Source of the DNA: Mycobacterium sp. IS-1264
GTDB lineage: Bacteria; Actinomycetota; Actinomycetes; Mycobacteriales; Mycobacteriaceae
Direction of reading: 5' to 3'
Length of the DNA stretch: 64,000 bases
Assembly (NCBI RefSeq): GCF_001954195.1
Contig: NZ_MBES01000074.1
Location: 186,001 to 250,000 of the forward strand
The first letter of the stretch is position 1; each line of letters opens with the position of its first letter. Under the pieces are notes generated by a model. The model saw only the letters and a program-made list of their open reading frames with translations, did no database searches and had not been told where the DNA came from. Positions 24,240 to 32,656 of the stretch are shown piece after piece. The translations under genes were made by a program, and so were the position numbers.

Positions 24240-24533
24240 ATGGCAGCCAACCAAGAGGGCATCGGCGTGCTGAAACTCGAATGCCCGCAACGCCACCCCG
24301 TGGGTCGGATCCTCAAGGAGGCCCCGCACCAGTCGGTCGTGTACGACCCCGGCGCTATGGTCGGGGATCGCCGATTCTGGCCGGATGAGCAGGACCAGCC
24401 GCAGTTCAAGACGCACTGCCGCTTCTGTGACAAGCCGGTGAGCGAGGCCACGACCACGCTGCAGGGCCAACTGGCCACCCTGGTCGCCGACGCCTCGCAG
24501 ACCATCGGAACCGTCACGATGCAGTTCGTCTAG
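24240..24533 (+). CDS. Small protein with a possible split zinc ribbon
   Basis: 97 residues from ATG 24240, with AAGGACGG upstream. Cys15 and His19 (LECPQRH) and Cys60 and Cys63 (HCRFCDKP) could bind one metal ion. No signal peptide or membrane segment. The coding character is good but I do not recognise the family. It stands alone between a membrane protein and an HxlR regulator. Confidence 0.68.
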   Translation: MAANQEGIGVLKLECPQRHPVGRILKEAPHQSVVYDPGAMVGDRRFWPDEQDQPQFKTHCRFCDKPVSEATTTLQGQLATLVADASQTIGTVTMQFV

Positions 24534-24682
24534 TGCCGTGAGTCGTTAATTCGCGGTCGGGGTTGGGGCTGGCACGGGCATCTTCACCCAACGTGCTCTC
24601 AGGGTGAGATTTCGCGAAATTTTCCGCCACACGTGCACGTTCGGCGCAGCGAAAGCTTCTCGGCGGCACGAGGATCGGCAAG

Positions 24683-25162
24683 TCACACAGCGCCTCTCCG
24701 GCGGGCGCCCGGTCCGGGCACGGGTTGAAGCTCGCGGGCGGACAGGAGAGTGTCGTCGTGGGGGCAGCGAAGGATGGCCTCGACGGGATGGCCGCAGTCG
24801 CGGTGCAGTATCTGGACCGGTGGTCCGTCAGCGTCGGCTTGCCAGCGGTCCCCCCATTGCATGAGGGCGATGACGGCGGTGATGAGGTCCAATCCTTTGT
24901 CGGTGAGCCGGTATTCGTGTCGCTCCCGTTGTCCAGGTTCGCGATAGGGGACTCGCTGCAGTAGCCCGGCCTCGGTCAAAGTCACCAGGCGTTCGCTGAG
25001 GATGTTGCGCGCGCATCCGATGCGAGCTTGGAACTGATCGAATCGGCGGGCACCGTAGAACGCCTCCCGCATGACGAGCAGGGTCCACTTTTCGCCGACG
25101 ACCTCGAGCGCCCGCTTGATCGAACAGTTCTCCGCGGTATAGCTGTCACGCAGGTCAGGCAT
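24683..25162 (-). CDS. HxlR-family winged-helix regulator
   Basis: 159 residues from ATG 25162 with a GAGG ribosome site. The HxlR pattern is plain: an N-terminal Cys (ENCSIKRALEVVGEKWTLLVMRE), a winged helix with RFDQFQARIGCARNILSERLVTL, and a wing YRLTDKG. The conserved Cys at residue 13 and Cys50 could make it thiol-responsive, as in HypR-type members. Divergent from the tautomerase gene, which is the likely target; the space between has a repeated CAACTCAG. Confidence 0.93.
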   Translation of the reverse strand: MPDLRDSYTAENCSIKRALEVVGEKWTLLVMREAFYGARRFDQFQARIGCARNILSERLVTLTEAGLLQRVPYREPGQRERHEYRLTDKGLDLITAVIALMQWGDRWQADADGPPVQILHRDCGHPVEAILRCPHDDTLLSARELQPVPGPGARRRGAV

Positions 25163-25177
25163 GGCCTCAGCCTACCA

Positions 25178-25232
25178 GAGTTTGACATTGCAACTCAGCT
25201 CCAGCTAGCCTGCGTTGTGTAAAACAACTCAG
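25178..25232. promoter_or_regulatory. Putative HxlR operator region with repeated CAACTCAG
   Basis: CAACTCAG occurs at 25191-25198 and again at 25225-25232, 34 bp apart. Each copy is the right half of an imperfect dyad: GAGTT...AACTC at 25178-25196 and GTTGT-N5-ACAAC at 25214-25228. It lies wholly in the 113-bp divergent spacer. Confidence 0.6.
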
Positions 25233-25275
25233 GGTGCTTTGCGAGGCCCGCCCTCGAACCGGAAGGCGCACTGCT

Positions 25276-25776
25276 ATGCCCATGCTCGACGTTTACATCC
25301 CCGAAGATGCTTTGCCGGAGGAAACCGAAACCCGGCTCCTGCGCGAGCTCGCCGAGATCTTGATCGAACACGAGGGAGCCGACCCGTCCGATCCCGTCGC
25401 GCGATCCTTGGCCAAGGTGTGGCTGCATCGGCCCGCGGCGATGCTGCATGCGGGTGAAACACCTTCGGCCCCGCACTACAAGGTGATCGCCTCAGTGCCG
25501 CAGGGCCAGCTCGACGACGCGCGCACCGCAAGTGTCGTCGCCGCCATCACCAACGCGATCCTGGCCGCCGAAGACGGGCGTTACGACCAAGACGCCCTGA
25601 GGATCTGGGTCATTGGCAACGAAATCCCCGACGGCAACTGGGGTGCCGGCGGACGCGTGGTCCGTCTGGCCGACATCGCGGCCGCAGTGCTGCGCGACTC
25701 CGGCAAAGGACGCGAGTACGCCGAGCAACGCCTCGCCGGACAACAGGCCACGCTCGTGGGATCGACCGGTGGCTGA
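25276..25776 (+). CDS. Tautomerase-superfamily protein with N-terminal Pro
   Basis: 166 residues from ATG 25276. I choose this start because the next residue is Pro (MPMLDVYIPEDAL); after Met removal Pro1 is the catalytic base in this superfamily. A GGAAGG ribosome site lies a few bases upstream. The protein is longer than a 4-oxalocrotonate tautomerase unit (about 62) and shows two similar halves (a second strand-helix at HYKVIASVPQGQLDDARTA), so it is probably a fused or cis-CaaD/MSAD-like form. Substrate unknown. Divergent from its probable HxlR regulator. Confidence 0.85.
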   Translation: MPMLDVYIPEDALPEETETRLLRELAEILIEHEGADPSDPVARSLAKVWLHRPAAMLHAGETPSAPHYKVIASVPQGQLDDARTASVVAAITNAILAAEDGRYDQDALRIWVIGNEIPDGNWGAGGRVVRLADIAAAVLRDSGKGREYAEQRLAGQQATLVGSTGG

Positions 25777-26095
25777 CATCGCGGCGGGGGCCAGAGGGCC
25801 GGCGCTCGACCAATGGGCCGCGTCACGGGCTGTCGGGTTGCCGCGCAACAGCATTGGTCGACAATTGACACAATTGGTCACCGACACCGTCGTTGCCGCC
25901 TGCGCCGTAGTCATAAGACCGCGGCGCAGGAGCCGGCCCACACGACCCCACTACCACCGGCGCGAAAGTTTCGTCGAGGACGCGGCCATGTCCCGCGAGA
26001 TGTTCAGGCTGTAAGACCTCGAAAGCATCCGAGGAGGGTCGGGGCGTTACAGTCTTGGGGCGCGATGTTAAGCGCCGGCGCGTGAGAGGAGCCCC
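25777..26095. other. Intergenic stretch, no gene; contains an inverted repeat
   Basis: Frames here lack ribosome sites and family features. One 10-bp inverted repeat (TCGACCAATG and its complement) spans 25806-25861 with a 36-nt loop, followed by CAATTG repeated at 3-bp spacing around 25863-25877. This could be a terminator/operator region for the tautomerase or the following enoyl-CoA hydratase. Confidence 0.5.
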
Positions 26096-26923
26096 GTGGC
26101 GATACCGGACGACACCCCTCGCCCGCCCGAGGGCGACTGGCTGGGGACCCCGTATTTGACCTTCGAGCGCCAGGGCCCGATTGCGGTGTGCACGATCGAC
26201 CGGCCTCAAGCCCGCAACGCCCTGACCCCCGCGATGTACTTCGGAATCCGTTACGCCATAGGGCGTGTCACCGAGGACCCGGACCTGGCCGGGCTGCTGA
26301 TCACCGGAACCGGGGACGTCTTCACGCCTGGCGGCGACATGGGCGGCGGGGGAACGACGGACAACTGGATGACGTTCGGCTCGGCGCTGGGCATGGACGT
26401 CACGCCGTTCGACGCGGTGCGCACGTCGGCCAAGCCCGTTGTGTCCGCGGTCAACGGGCTGTGCCAGGGCGGCGGCATGCAGATCGCGCTGTGCAGCGAC
26501 CTGTCCGTGGTCAGCGAGCGCGCGACCTTCCGGGTGCCCGAGCTGTTCCGCGGCTACGCCGACACCTATTACAGCCAGATGCTGCTGCGCGTGATCGGGC
26601 CGGTCCGCACCCGCGACCTGATGTTTACCGGCCGGGTGCTGACCGCCGCCGAGGCCCTCGACTGGGGCCTGGTCACCCGGATGGTGCCCGACGACGAGCT
26701 GCTCGCCACCGCCAAAGACCTGCTGGCGCAGGTGTGCCGGACCGCGCCGCGCGCCCGCGGCGTCATCAAGTCCAGCATCGACAACTACCTCGGCCTGTAC
26801 GACCGCATCGGCATGACGGCCAGCCTCACCGACGCCGAGGCGCGCGAAGGCTTCCGCGCGTTCAAGGAGCGCCGCTCGCCGGATTGGGTGCACCCGGAGC
26901 TGCGCACCGAGGGACGGCTATAG
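26096..26923 (+). CDS. Enoyl-CoA hydratase/isomerase family protein
   Basis: 275-residue crotonase-fold enzyme from GTG 26096 with GAGAGGAG upstream. Oxyanion-hole segments: VFTPGGDMGGGG and AVNGLCQGGGMQIALC. At the catalytic Glu position it reads FRVPELFRGYADTYYSQML, keeping the first Glu. The C-terminal helix with FRAFKERRSPDW is normal. Likely acts on an acyl-CoA in fatty-acid or aromatic-acid breakdown; the convergent neighbour unit encodes an acyl-CoA ligase. The ends overlap by 6 bp. Confidence 0.9.
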   Translation: MAIPDDTPRPPEGDWLGTPYLTFERQGPIAVCTIDRPQARNALTPAMYFGIRYAIGRVTEDPDLAGLLITGTGDVFTPGGDMGGGGTTDNWMTFGSALGMDVTPFDAVRTSAKPVVSAVNGLCQGGGMQIALCSDLSVVSERATFRVPELFRGYADTYYSQMLLRVIGPVRTRDLMFTGRVLTAAEALDWGLVTRMVPDDELLATAKDLLAQVCRTAPRARGVIKSSIDNYLGLYDRIGMTASLTDAEAREGFRAFKERRSPDWVHPELRTEGRL

Positions 26924-27706
26924 GTCGATCCACTCGCCGCGCGCGGCGACCCGCAGCAGGCCGGCGATCCCGGCCTGATCGAACGCCGCGGCGAATTCGT
27001 CGGCGCCCTCGCTGAAGTGGGCCCAGCCGTCGACGTGCGCCGGTATTACCACCTTGGCGCCGAGCACCTCGGCGGCCGCGGCCGCGCGCGCCGACGTCAG
27101 CGTCAACGGCCGGCCGTTCTCCTTGGTGGGCACGCTCGCCGCGCCCGCGAACAGCACCGCGACGTCGATCTCGCCGACCCGATCGGCGATGGCCTTGACC
27201 GCGCTCAGCGAGGCGTTGTCGCCGCTGAGATACACGGTGGGCACGCCCGGCCCCGACAGCACGAAGCCGGTCACCTCGCAATTGACGTGGCCGCTGGCGT
27301 CACGCTGCCCGTCGGCCGGGCCGTGGACCGCGGGAACGGCCTGCGCCGCAAGCGAACCCGAGCCGCCGGGCAGGTCATACGACTCCCACGCCGGAACGCC
27401 CACCGCGGGCGGGCCCAGCCGGTCGGCGGCGCCGGGATTGGTGAGCACCAGCGGGGCGGCGAGCGCCATCCGGCGGCCGTCGTCGTCGAGGTTGTCCGGA
27501 TGCTGGTCGTGGCTGATCAATACCGCGTCCACCGGACCCAGCGCGTCGGCGCCCACCGCCGGCCCGGCGAGCTTGGTCAGGTAGGCGTGCGCACCGGGCG
27601 GGTCGAAGGTCGGATCCATCACGATCCGGCGCCCGGCGATGTCGATCACCGTCGTCGGCCCGCCCAGCACGCTGATCGCAAAGTCGCGTCGCCGCGAGTC
27701 AAACAT
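26918..27706 (-). CDS. Metallo-beta-lactamase-fold hydrolase (UlaG-like)
   Basis: 262 residues from ATG 27706; this start overlaps the stop of the upstream ligase gene by 8 bp. The metal motif is ISHDQHPDNLDDDG, a variant of HxHxDH seen in an actinobacterial subgroup; later ligands are VYLSGDNAS and VVIPAHVDGW. The fold is complete. Substrate unknown; coupling to a fatty-acyl ligase suggests a thioester or lactone, by context only. Confidence 0.85.
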   Translation of the reverse strand: MFDSRRRDFAISVLGGPTTVIDIAGRRIVMDPTFDPPGAHAYLTKLAGPAVGADALGPVDAVLISHDQHPDNLDDDGRRMALAAPLVLTNPGAADRLGPPAVGVPAWESYDLPGGSGSLAAQAVPAVHGPADGQRDASGHVNCEVTGFVLSGPGVPTVYLSGDNASLSAVKAIADRVGEIDVAVLFAGAASVPTKENGRPLTLTSARAAAAAEVLGAKVVIPAHVDGWAHFSEGADEFAAAFDQAGIAGLLRVAARGEWIDL

Positions 27707-29231
27707 TGCGTGCCCGGCCTTCCCAATACGGTTCGCGCAGCGCGGTTTTGAGGATCTTGCCGCTGGCGTTGCGCGGGAGCGACGGCACGAACTCGACGGT
27801 CCGCGGGCATTTGTAGCCGGCCAGGTGGCGGCGGCAGAACGCGATGATGTCGTTCGCGTCGACCTCGTCGGTGGCCACGACGATCGCCTTGACCGATTCA
27901 CCCCAGAAGTCGTCGGGCACGCCGATCACGGCGGCGTCGGCGACGGCGGGATGCTTGATGAGCACGCTTTCCACCTCGGGGCCGTACACGTTCTCGCCGC
28001 CGGTGATGACCATGTCCTTGAGCCGGTCCTCGATGTAGACGTAGCCCTCGGCGTCGAGGCGGCCGATGTCGCCGGTGCGCACCCAATCGTCGGCGGTGAT
28101 CGTCTCGGCGCTGGCCTCCGGACGGTTCAGGTAGCCGGTCATGTTCTGGTTGCTTCGCACCCAGATTTCGCCCGGCTCGCCGGCGGGTAACCGCTCGCCC
28201 GTTTCGGGATCGACGACTTGAATCTCGGTGCCCAGCACGGCTTTTCCGGCGGACAGCTGCAGGTGCGGCCGGTCGGGGTCGCGGTGGTCGTCGTCGCCGA
28301 GCGCCGTGACGGCCCCGCACAGTTCGGTCTGCCCGTACACCTGGACGAACTTCGTCTCGGGCCAGGTTTCGAGCGCGCGGTGCAGCAGGGGCGACGGCAT
28401 GGGCGCCGCCCCGTAGACGATGTAGCGCAGGCCCGCGATCGCGGCGCTCGCCGACTCGCCGGCGTCCAGGAACCGGGCGATGACGGGTGGCACAAAGAAC
28501 GCGTGGGTCGCGCCAGCCCGCACCGCCCCGATCAATGCCGCGGCGTCGGGCTCGCGGGTCATGATCGTCGGCGCCCCCGCCGCGATGCCGAACAGCGCAT
28601 ACCCGATTCCGCCGACGTGGAAGAGGGGCATCGCCACGAGATTCGCGTCCCCGTCGGCGAACGGGAACGCCGGCGCCAGATTCGCCGCGTGATTAACCAG
28701 CGCGCGCTGGCTGAGCAGCACGCCCTTGGGTCGCCCGGTGGTGCCGGAGCTGTAGATCACCAGCGCGGTTTCGCCCGCGTCGACCTCGGCGGCCTGCGCG
28801 GGTTGCGCTGCGGCGAGCAGGGATTCGTACTGGTCGTCGATCACCACGATGCGGTCCAGGCCGTCGACTCGCGCGGCGGCCGCCTCGGCGGCGGCCCGCA
28901 GTTCGGCGCCAGCGAACAGCAACCGCGGGCGGCTGTCGGCCAGCACGTGCGCGAGCTCATCGCCCATCACTCGCCAGTTGACGACGGTGGTCACCGCGCC
29001 GATCGACGCCGCGGCGAACAGGATTTCCAGGCAGGCCGGGTGATTCTTGTCCAGGAACGCGACGCAGTCGCCGCGCCGCACGCCGGCGGCTTGCAGCGCA
29101 CCGGCCGCGCGCCGAATCCGCGACCACCACTGGGCCCACGACCACTGCCGCGCGCCGTAGCGGATCGCGACGTCGTCGGGCCGCCGCCGGGCGTGCTGCT
29201 CGACCAGCCCGGCGAGCGTCGTGCTGTCCAT
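27699..29231 (-). CDS. fadD: Fatty-acid--CoA ligase family AMP-dependent enzyme
   Basis: 510 residues from ATG 29231 (MDSTTLAGLVEQHARR). ANL-superfamily motifs are all present: P-loop VIYSSGTTGRPKG near residue 170, VYGQTELCGAV (A5), WVRTGDIGRLDAEGYVYIEDRLKDMVITGGENVYGPEVE (A7-A8, quoted in part by reference to its key TGD and GGEN), and the catalytic Lys in NASGKILK near the C-terminus. It makes an acyl-adenylate then CoA thioester. Which chain length or aromatic acid it uses cannot be told. Downstream MBL gene overlaps it; an EamA transporter gene lies 16 bp upstream. Confidence 0.9.
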   Translation of the reverse strand: MDSTTLAGLVEQHARRRPDDVAIRYGARQWSWAQWWSRIRRAAGALQAAGVRRGDCVAFLDKNHPACLEILFAAASIGAVTTVVNWRVMGDELAHVLADSRPRLLFAGAELRAAAEAAAARVDGLDRIVVIDDQYESLLAAAQPAQAAEVDAGETALVIYSSGTTGRPKGVLLSQRALVNHAANLAPAFPFADGDANLVAMPLFHVGGIGYALFGIAAGAPTIMTREPDAAALIGAVRAGATHAFFVPPVIARFLDAGESASAAIAGLRYIVYGAAPMPSPLLHRALETWPETKFVQVYGQTELCGAVTALGDDDHRDPDRPHLQLSAGKAVLGTEIQVVDPETGERLPAGEPGEIWVRSNQNMTGYLNRPEASAETITADDWVRTGDIGRLDAEGYVYIEDRLKDMVITGGENVYGPEVESVLIKHPAVADAAVIGVPDDFWGESVKAIVVATDEVDANDIIAFCRRHLAGYKCPRTVEFVPSLPRNASGKILKTALREPYWEGRARNV

Positions 29232-29247
29232 AAGCCCTCCGCTGATC

Positions 29248-30177
29248 TCAATTTGTTCCACTCTGTGATACGCGGTCCCGCTCCGGCATGTGGCGGCGGG
29301 CCGGGGTTTCGGATCGACGCGCGCTGGCGAGGTAGCCGGCGGACAGCACCATCGCGCAACCGCCGAGCTGCAGCACGGAGGGGCGCTCGCCCAGCACGGC
29401 GGCGCCCAATACGACCGCGCCCACCGGAGTCAGCAATAGCAGCGCAGAGCTGACGGTGCTGGGGACGCGGGCCGAGAAGAAAGCCACGAACAACCAGCCG
29501 AGCAACTGGCCCGTCACGGCGACCAGCATCAACCACCCCAAGGCGCGCCAGCCCGGCCACAGGTCCAGGCCGTGCCACCGGGGTCCGGCGGCGACCGCCA
29601 CAGCAGCCGACGTGGCCAGTAGCACCGCGTAGGTCTGCATGGGTTGGCCGGCCTGCCCGCCGCGTCGCAGCAGAAACAGGAATCCCGAGTAGCACAGCGC
29701 GGCACCGATCGCGTGCGCGGTGCCCAGCGGGGGGTTGCTGCCTGAGATCCCGTGCTCCAGCACCCCGCCGGCGAGCGCGACGCCGACCAAAAGTGCGGGC
29801 AGCGCCAGCAGGAACTGGAGTGAGACCCTCTCCCGGTCGACGAGCCAGCTCAACAGTGGGACGACGGCGACCTGGGTGTTGACCAGGACGGTCGACAGGC
29901 CCACCCCCACCTCCGGTATGGCCTGCGTCCACAGCAACATGTCGCCGGCGAACAGGACACCGCAGCAGACGGCCAACAGCAGGCCGCGTCGTGACAGACC
30001 ACGGCCACGTTGCCATTCCGGGATAGCGAGCGCGACGACCACCGGCAGCGCGAACAGGCAGCGTGCGGCCGTCGCGGTCGCCGGCGTTGTCGCGGCCAAT
30101 TTGAGGAACACGGCCGAGGCGGACAGGCACAGCGCGCCGACGCCCAATCCGACCCGGTCTGCAGGTATGCATCTCAT
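29248..30177 (-). CDS. EamA/DMT-family transporter
   Basis: 309 residues with ten hydrophobic segments arranged as two five-helix EamA halves, the second starting near GTAHAIGAALCYSGFLFLLRR. Typical family members export metabolites or amino acids. The C-terminus is basic and cytoplasmic. It heads the transporter-fadD-MBL unit, and is divergent from the CGNR regulator over a 65-bp spacer carrying a nested palindrome. Confidence 0.9.
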   Translation of the reverse strand: MRCIPADRVGLGVGALCLSASAVFLKLAATTPATATAARCLFALPVVVALAIPEWQRGRGLSRRGLLLAVCCGVLFAGDMLLWTQAIPEVGVGLSTVLVNTQVAVVPLLSWLVDRERVSLQFLLALPALLVGVALAGGVLEHGISGSNPPLGTAHAIGAALCYSGFLFLLRRGGQAGQPMQTYAVLLATSAAVAVAAGPRWHGLDLWPGWRALGWLMLVAVTGQLLGWLFVAFFSARVPSTVSSALLLLTPVGAVVLGAAVLGERPSVLQLGGCAMVLSAGYLASARRSETPARRHMPERDRVSQSGTN

Positions 30178-30197
30178 ACCGATACGCGTACCCCACT

Positions 30198-30231
30198 GCC
30201 TAATGGTTAAATCGATATTTAGGAATTAGGC
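30198..30231. promoter_or_regulatory. 34-bp nested palindrome between EamA and CGNR genes
   Basis: Outer arms GCCTAAT-N20-ATTAGGC and inner palindrome TAAATCGATATTTA (30208-30221) share exactly the same centre (between 30214 and 30215). Only the 3-bp spacers break the symmetry. It fills half of the 65-bp spacer between the two start codons and must overlap both promoters. Confidence 0.8.
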
Positions 30232-30242
30232 GGTGATGGCTG

Positions 30243-30854
30243 ATGGTGCGCTCGGAGGCTGCCCTACTCGACCTGCGTGGGGGTCATCCCGCGGTCGACC
30301 TGGTCAATACGGTGGCGTGGCGGGGTGACCCGCAGCGCCGTACGGAATACCTGGAGGACTACCTCGACCTCGCGGCGTGGGCGCGTCACGCCGGTGTGCT
30401 GTCCCCAGGCGAGGCGCGTGAGCTCGCCCAGTGGGCCGACTCGCACCGCGATGCCGCCGGCAAAGCGCTGCGTCAGACCGTCCGGCTCAGAGAGGCGCTC
30501 CATCGCGTCTGGACAGGGTGCGGGTCGACCCGCGACGCCGGCGCGATCGCCGACGCGTACCGATCCGCGCTGCGGGCCCAACGCCTCACGATCGACGGGG
30601 ATGTCGGCGCATGGCATGAGGCGACGCTGATCGCCCAAACGCCGCTGCATCGGCTGGCCGCCGAAGCGGTGACGCTGTTGACCACCGTCCCTTTCTCGCG
30701 CATCAAGGGATGCGGCGACTCCGCCTGCGGCTGGCTGTTCGTCGACGGCAGTCACCGGCAGAACCGCCGCTGGTGCAGTACGGCCGACTGCGGCAACCGG
30801 GCGCGGGTCCGACGGTTCTATGAGCGCACCCGGGACGGCCGGCCGGGTCAGTAG
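30243..30854 (+). CDS. CGNR zinc-finger (ABATE-type) regulator
   Basis: 203 residues from ATG 30243. The N-terminal part (FxGGHPAVDLVNTV) is the ABATE/DUF1470 stress-sensing domain; the C-terminus has CGDSACGWLFVD...NRRWCSTADCGNRARVRRFY, the four-Cys CGNR zinc finger thought to bind DNA. This matches the family completely. It is divergent from the EamA transporter and probably binds the palindrome between them. Confidence 0.93.
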   Translation: MVRSEAALLDLRGGHPAVDLVNTVAWRGDPQRRTEYLEDYLDLAAWARHAGVLSPGEARELAQWADSHRDAAGKALRQTVRLREALHRVWTGCGSTRDAGAIADAYRSALRAQRLTIDGDVGAWHEATLIAQTPLHRLAAEAVTLLTTVPFSRIKGCGDSACGWLFVDGSHRQNRRWCSTADCGNRARVRRFYERTRDGRPGQ

Positions 30855-30905
30855 CGCGCGGCGCCCTGGGCGCGCACCGGGCGCCGGTGTGCCACTATCA
30901 CTGCC

Positions 30906-31694
30906 ATGATCAACGCCGATCGCGCCGTGTCCCGCACCTTCGTCGTGACGGGCGCGGCGTCCGGCATCGGCCTGGCCACCGCGCGGCGTCTGCTCGCCGA
31001 GGGAGGCACCGTCATCGGCGCCGACGTGGCCGCCCCACCCGACCTCGGAGCCGACTTTCACTTCGTCACCGCCGACATCACCGACGAGGACGCCATCGCC
31101 GCGGTGCTGGCCGCCGTGCCCGACCGCCTCGACGGCGTGTTCCACGCGGCGGGCGTCGCCGGCGGCGGGCCGGTGCACCTGCTTGACCGCAAGGAATGGG
31201 AGCGGGTGATCGGCATCAACCTCACCGGCACGTTTCTCGTGGCTAAGGCCGCGCTGGCGCGAATGATCGAGCAGGACCGCGTCGACGGCGAACGGGGCTC
31301 GATCGTCACCGTCGCCAGCATCGAGGGCCTGGAGGGCACCGCGGGCGGCAGCTCGTACAACGCGGCCAAGGGCGGCGTCGTGTTGCTCACCAAGAACATT
31401 GCGCTCGACTACGGCCCCAGCGGCATCCGCGCCAACGCGATCTGTCCCGGCTTCATCGAAACACCAATGGCGCAAAGCGTTTTCGGCCTGCCCGGCATGG
31501 AGGGCCCGCTGGCCTCCATCACCGAGGAGCACGCCCTGCAGCGGCTCGGCCAACCGGACGAGGTCGCGGCCATGGCGGCCTTCCTGCTGTCGCCCGACGC
31601 GTCCTTCGTCAGCGGCCAGGCCATCGCCGTCGACGGCGGCTATACGGCGGGTCGCGATCACGGCGTCGTCAAACTCTTCGGCTTCCCCGACTAG
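30906..31694 (+). CDS. Short-chain dehydrogenase/reductase
   Basis: 262 residues; Rossmann motif TGAASGIGLATARRL near residue 15, NAG-equivalent HAAGVAGGG, catalytic Ser in VASIEG and YNAAK as the YxxxK pair, and a normal C-terminal PGFIETPM segment. NAD(P) preference and substrate are not clear: the acidic ADV after strand 2 suggests NAD. It follows the CGNR gene by 51 bp and precedes the catalase gene by 17 bp on the same strand. Confidence 0.9.
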   Translation: MINADRAVSRTFVVTGAASGIGLATARRLLAEGGTVIGADVAAPPDLGADFHFVTADITDEDAIAAVLAAVPDRLDGVFHAAGVAGGGPVHLLDRKEWERVIGINLTGTFLVAKAALARMIEQDRVDGERGSIVTVASIEGLEGTAGGSSYNAAKGGVVLLTKNIALDYGPSGIRANAICPGFIETPMAQSVFGLPGMEGPLASITEEHALQRLGQPDEVAAMAAFLLSPDASFVSGQAIAVDGGYTAGRDHGVVKLFGFPD

Positions 31695-31711
31695 CGCCTT
31701 AAGATTCGCGC

Positions 31712-32635
31712 ATGGTCACTCCTGACGACGCGATCGAGGCGATTCGAAGCACCGGGGGAGCGCAGCCGGGCTGCCGGGCGTTGCACGCGAAAGGCACGCT
31801 GTACCGCGGCACCTTCACGGCGACACCCGACGGGGCCGTGCTGTCCCGCGCCATGCATCTCGACGGCTCGACGGTCCCGGCGCTGATTCGCTTTTCCAAC
31901 GGATCGGGAAACCCGACGCAGGCCGACAACTCCCCGGGCGTGCGCGGAATGGCGGTGAAGTTCACCCTGCCCGACGGCTCCACGACGGACGTCTCGACCC
32001 AGACCGCGCGGCTGTTCGTGTCGAGCACCCCGGACGGCTTCGTCGACCTGCTGAAGGCGATGCGGCCCGGCCTCACCACGCCGCTGCGCATGGCCCGGTA
32101 CTTCCTCACCCACCCCCGGCTGCTCGGCGCGCTGCCGCTGCTGCGCGACGCCGGCAAGGTCCCGGCAAGCTACGCCACCACCGAATACCACGGGCTGCAC
32201 GCCTTCCGCTGGATCGGCGCCGACGGCAGCACCAGATTCGTTCGCTACCACCTGATCCCGGCGGCGGGGGAGGCACCTAGCTCCGGATCCGCCTCGGGCC
32301 AAGACTTTCTCACCGACGAGCTGGCCGCCCGCCTGGCCGGCGGGCCGGTGCGGTTCGACTTTCGCGTGCAGATCGCCGGGCCGAACGACTCCACCGTGGA
32401 CCCCTCGGCGCCGTGGCAGAGCACCGAGACGGTCACCGTCGGCACCCTCGAGATCACCGGATTGGACACCGAACGCGAACGTGGCGACGACATCGTGGTA
32501 TTCGACCCGATGCGTGTCACCGACGGCATCGAACCTTCCGACGACCCGGTGCTGCGGTTCCGCACGCTCGCGTACTCCGCGTCGGTCAAGCTACGCACCG
32601 GCGTCGATCGCGGTCCCGAAGCGCCGTCCGCCTGA
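31712..32635 (+). CDS. Minimal-size haem catalase-related peroxidase
   Basis: 307 residues, far shorter than a normal catalase (about 480 or more). The core is present: distal His in RALHAKGTLYRGTF near residue 25, Asn in RFSNGSGNP near 65, VRGMAVKF, and the proximal Tyr in RTLAYSASVKLR near 294. The N-terminal arm, wrapping loop and flavodoxin-like extension of large catalases are absent. A similar minimal catalase from M. avium subsp. paratuberculosis has been studied structurally, as I recall, and was mainly a peroxidase. No secretion signal. Confidence 0.88.
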   Translation: MVTPDDAIEAIRSTGGAQPGCRALHAKGTLYRGTFTATPDGAVLSRAMHLDGSTVPALIRFSNGSGNPTQADNSPGVRGMAVKFTLPDGSTTDVSTQTARLFVSSTPDGFVDLLKAMRPGLTTPLRMARYFLTHPRLLGALPLLRDAGKVPASYATTEYHGLHAFRWIGADGSTRFVRYHLIPAAGEAPSSGSASGQDFLTDELAARLAGGPVRFDFRVQIAGPNDSTVDPSAPWQSTETVTVGTLEITGLDTERERGDDIVVFDPMRVTDGIEPSDDPVLRFRTLAYSASVKLRTGVDRGPEAPSA

Positions 32636-32656
32636 CGCGGACTAAGCTCCTCGGGA

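Noticed and set aside
25613..26085. Overlapping plus frames (133 and 90 codons) after the tautomerase
   Set aside because: First overlaps the tautomerase in another frame; both lack coding character and ribosome sites.
26251..26784. Minus frames over the enoyl-CoA hydratase gene
   Set aside because: Short Ser/Pro-rich shadows of a clear crotonase-fold gene.
28218..29453. 411-codon plus frame over fadD
   Set aside because: Antisense shadow; fadD has every ANL motif.
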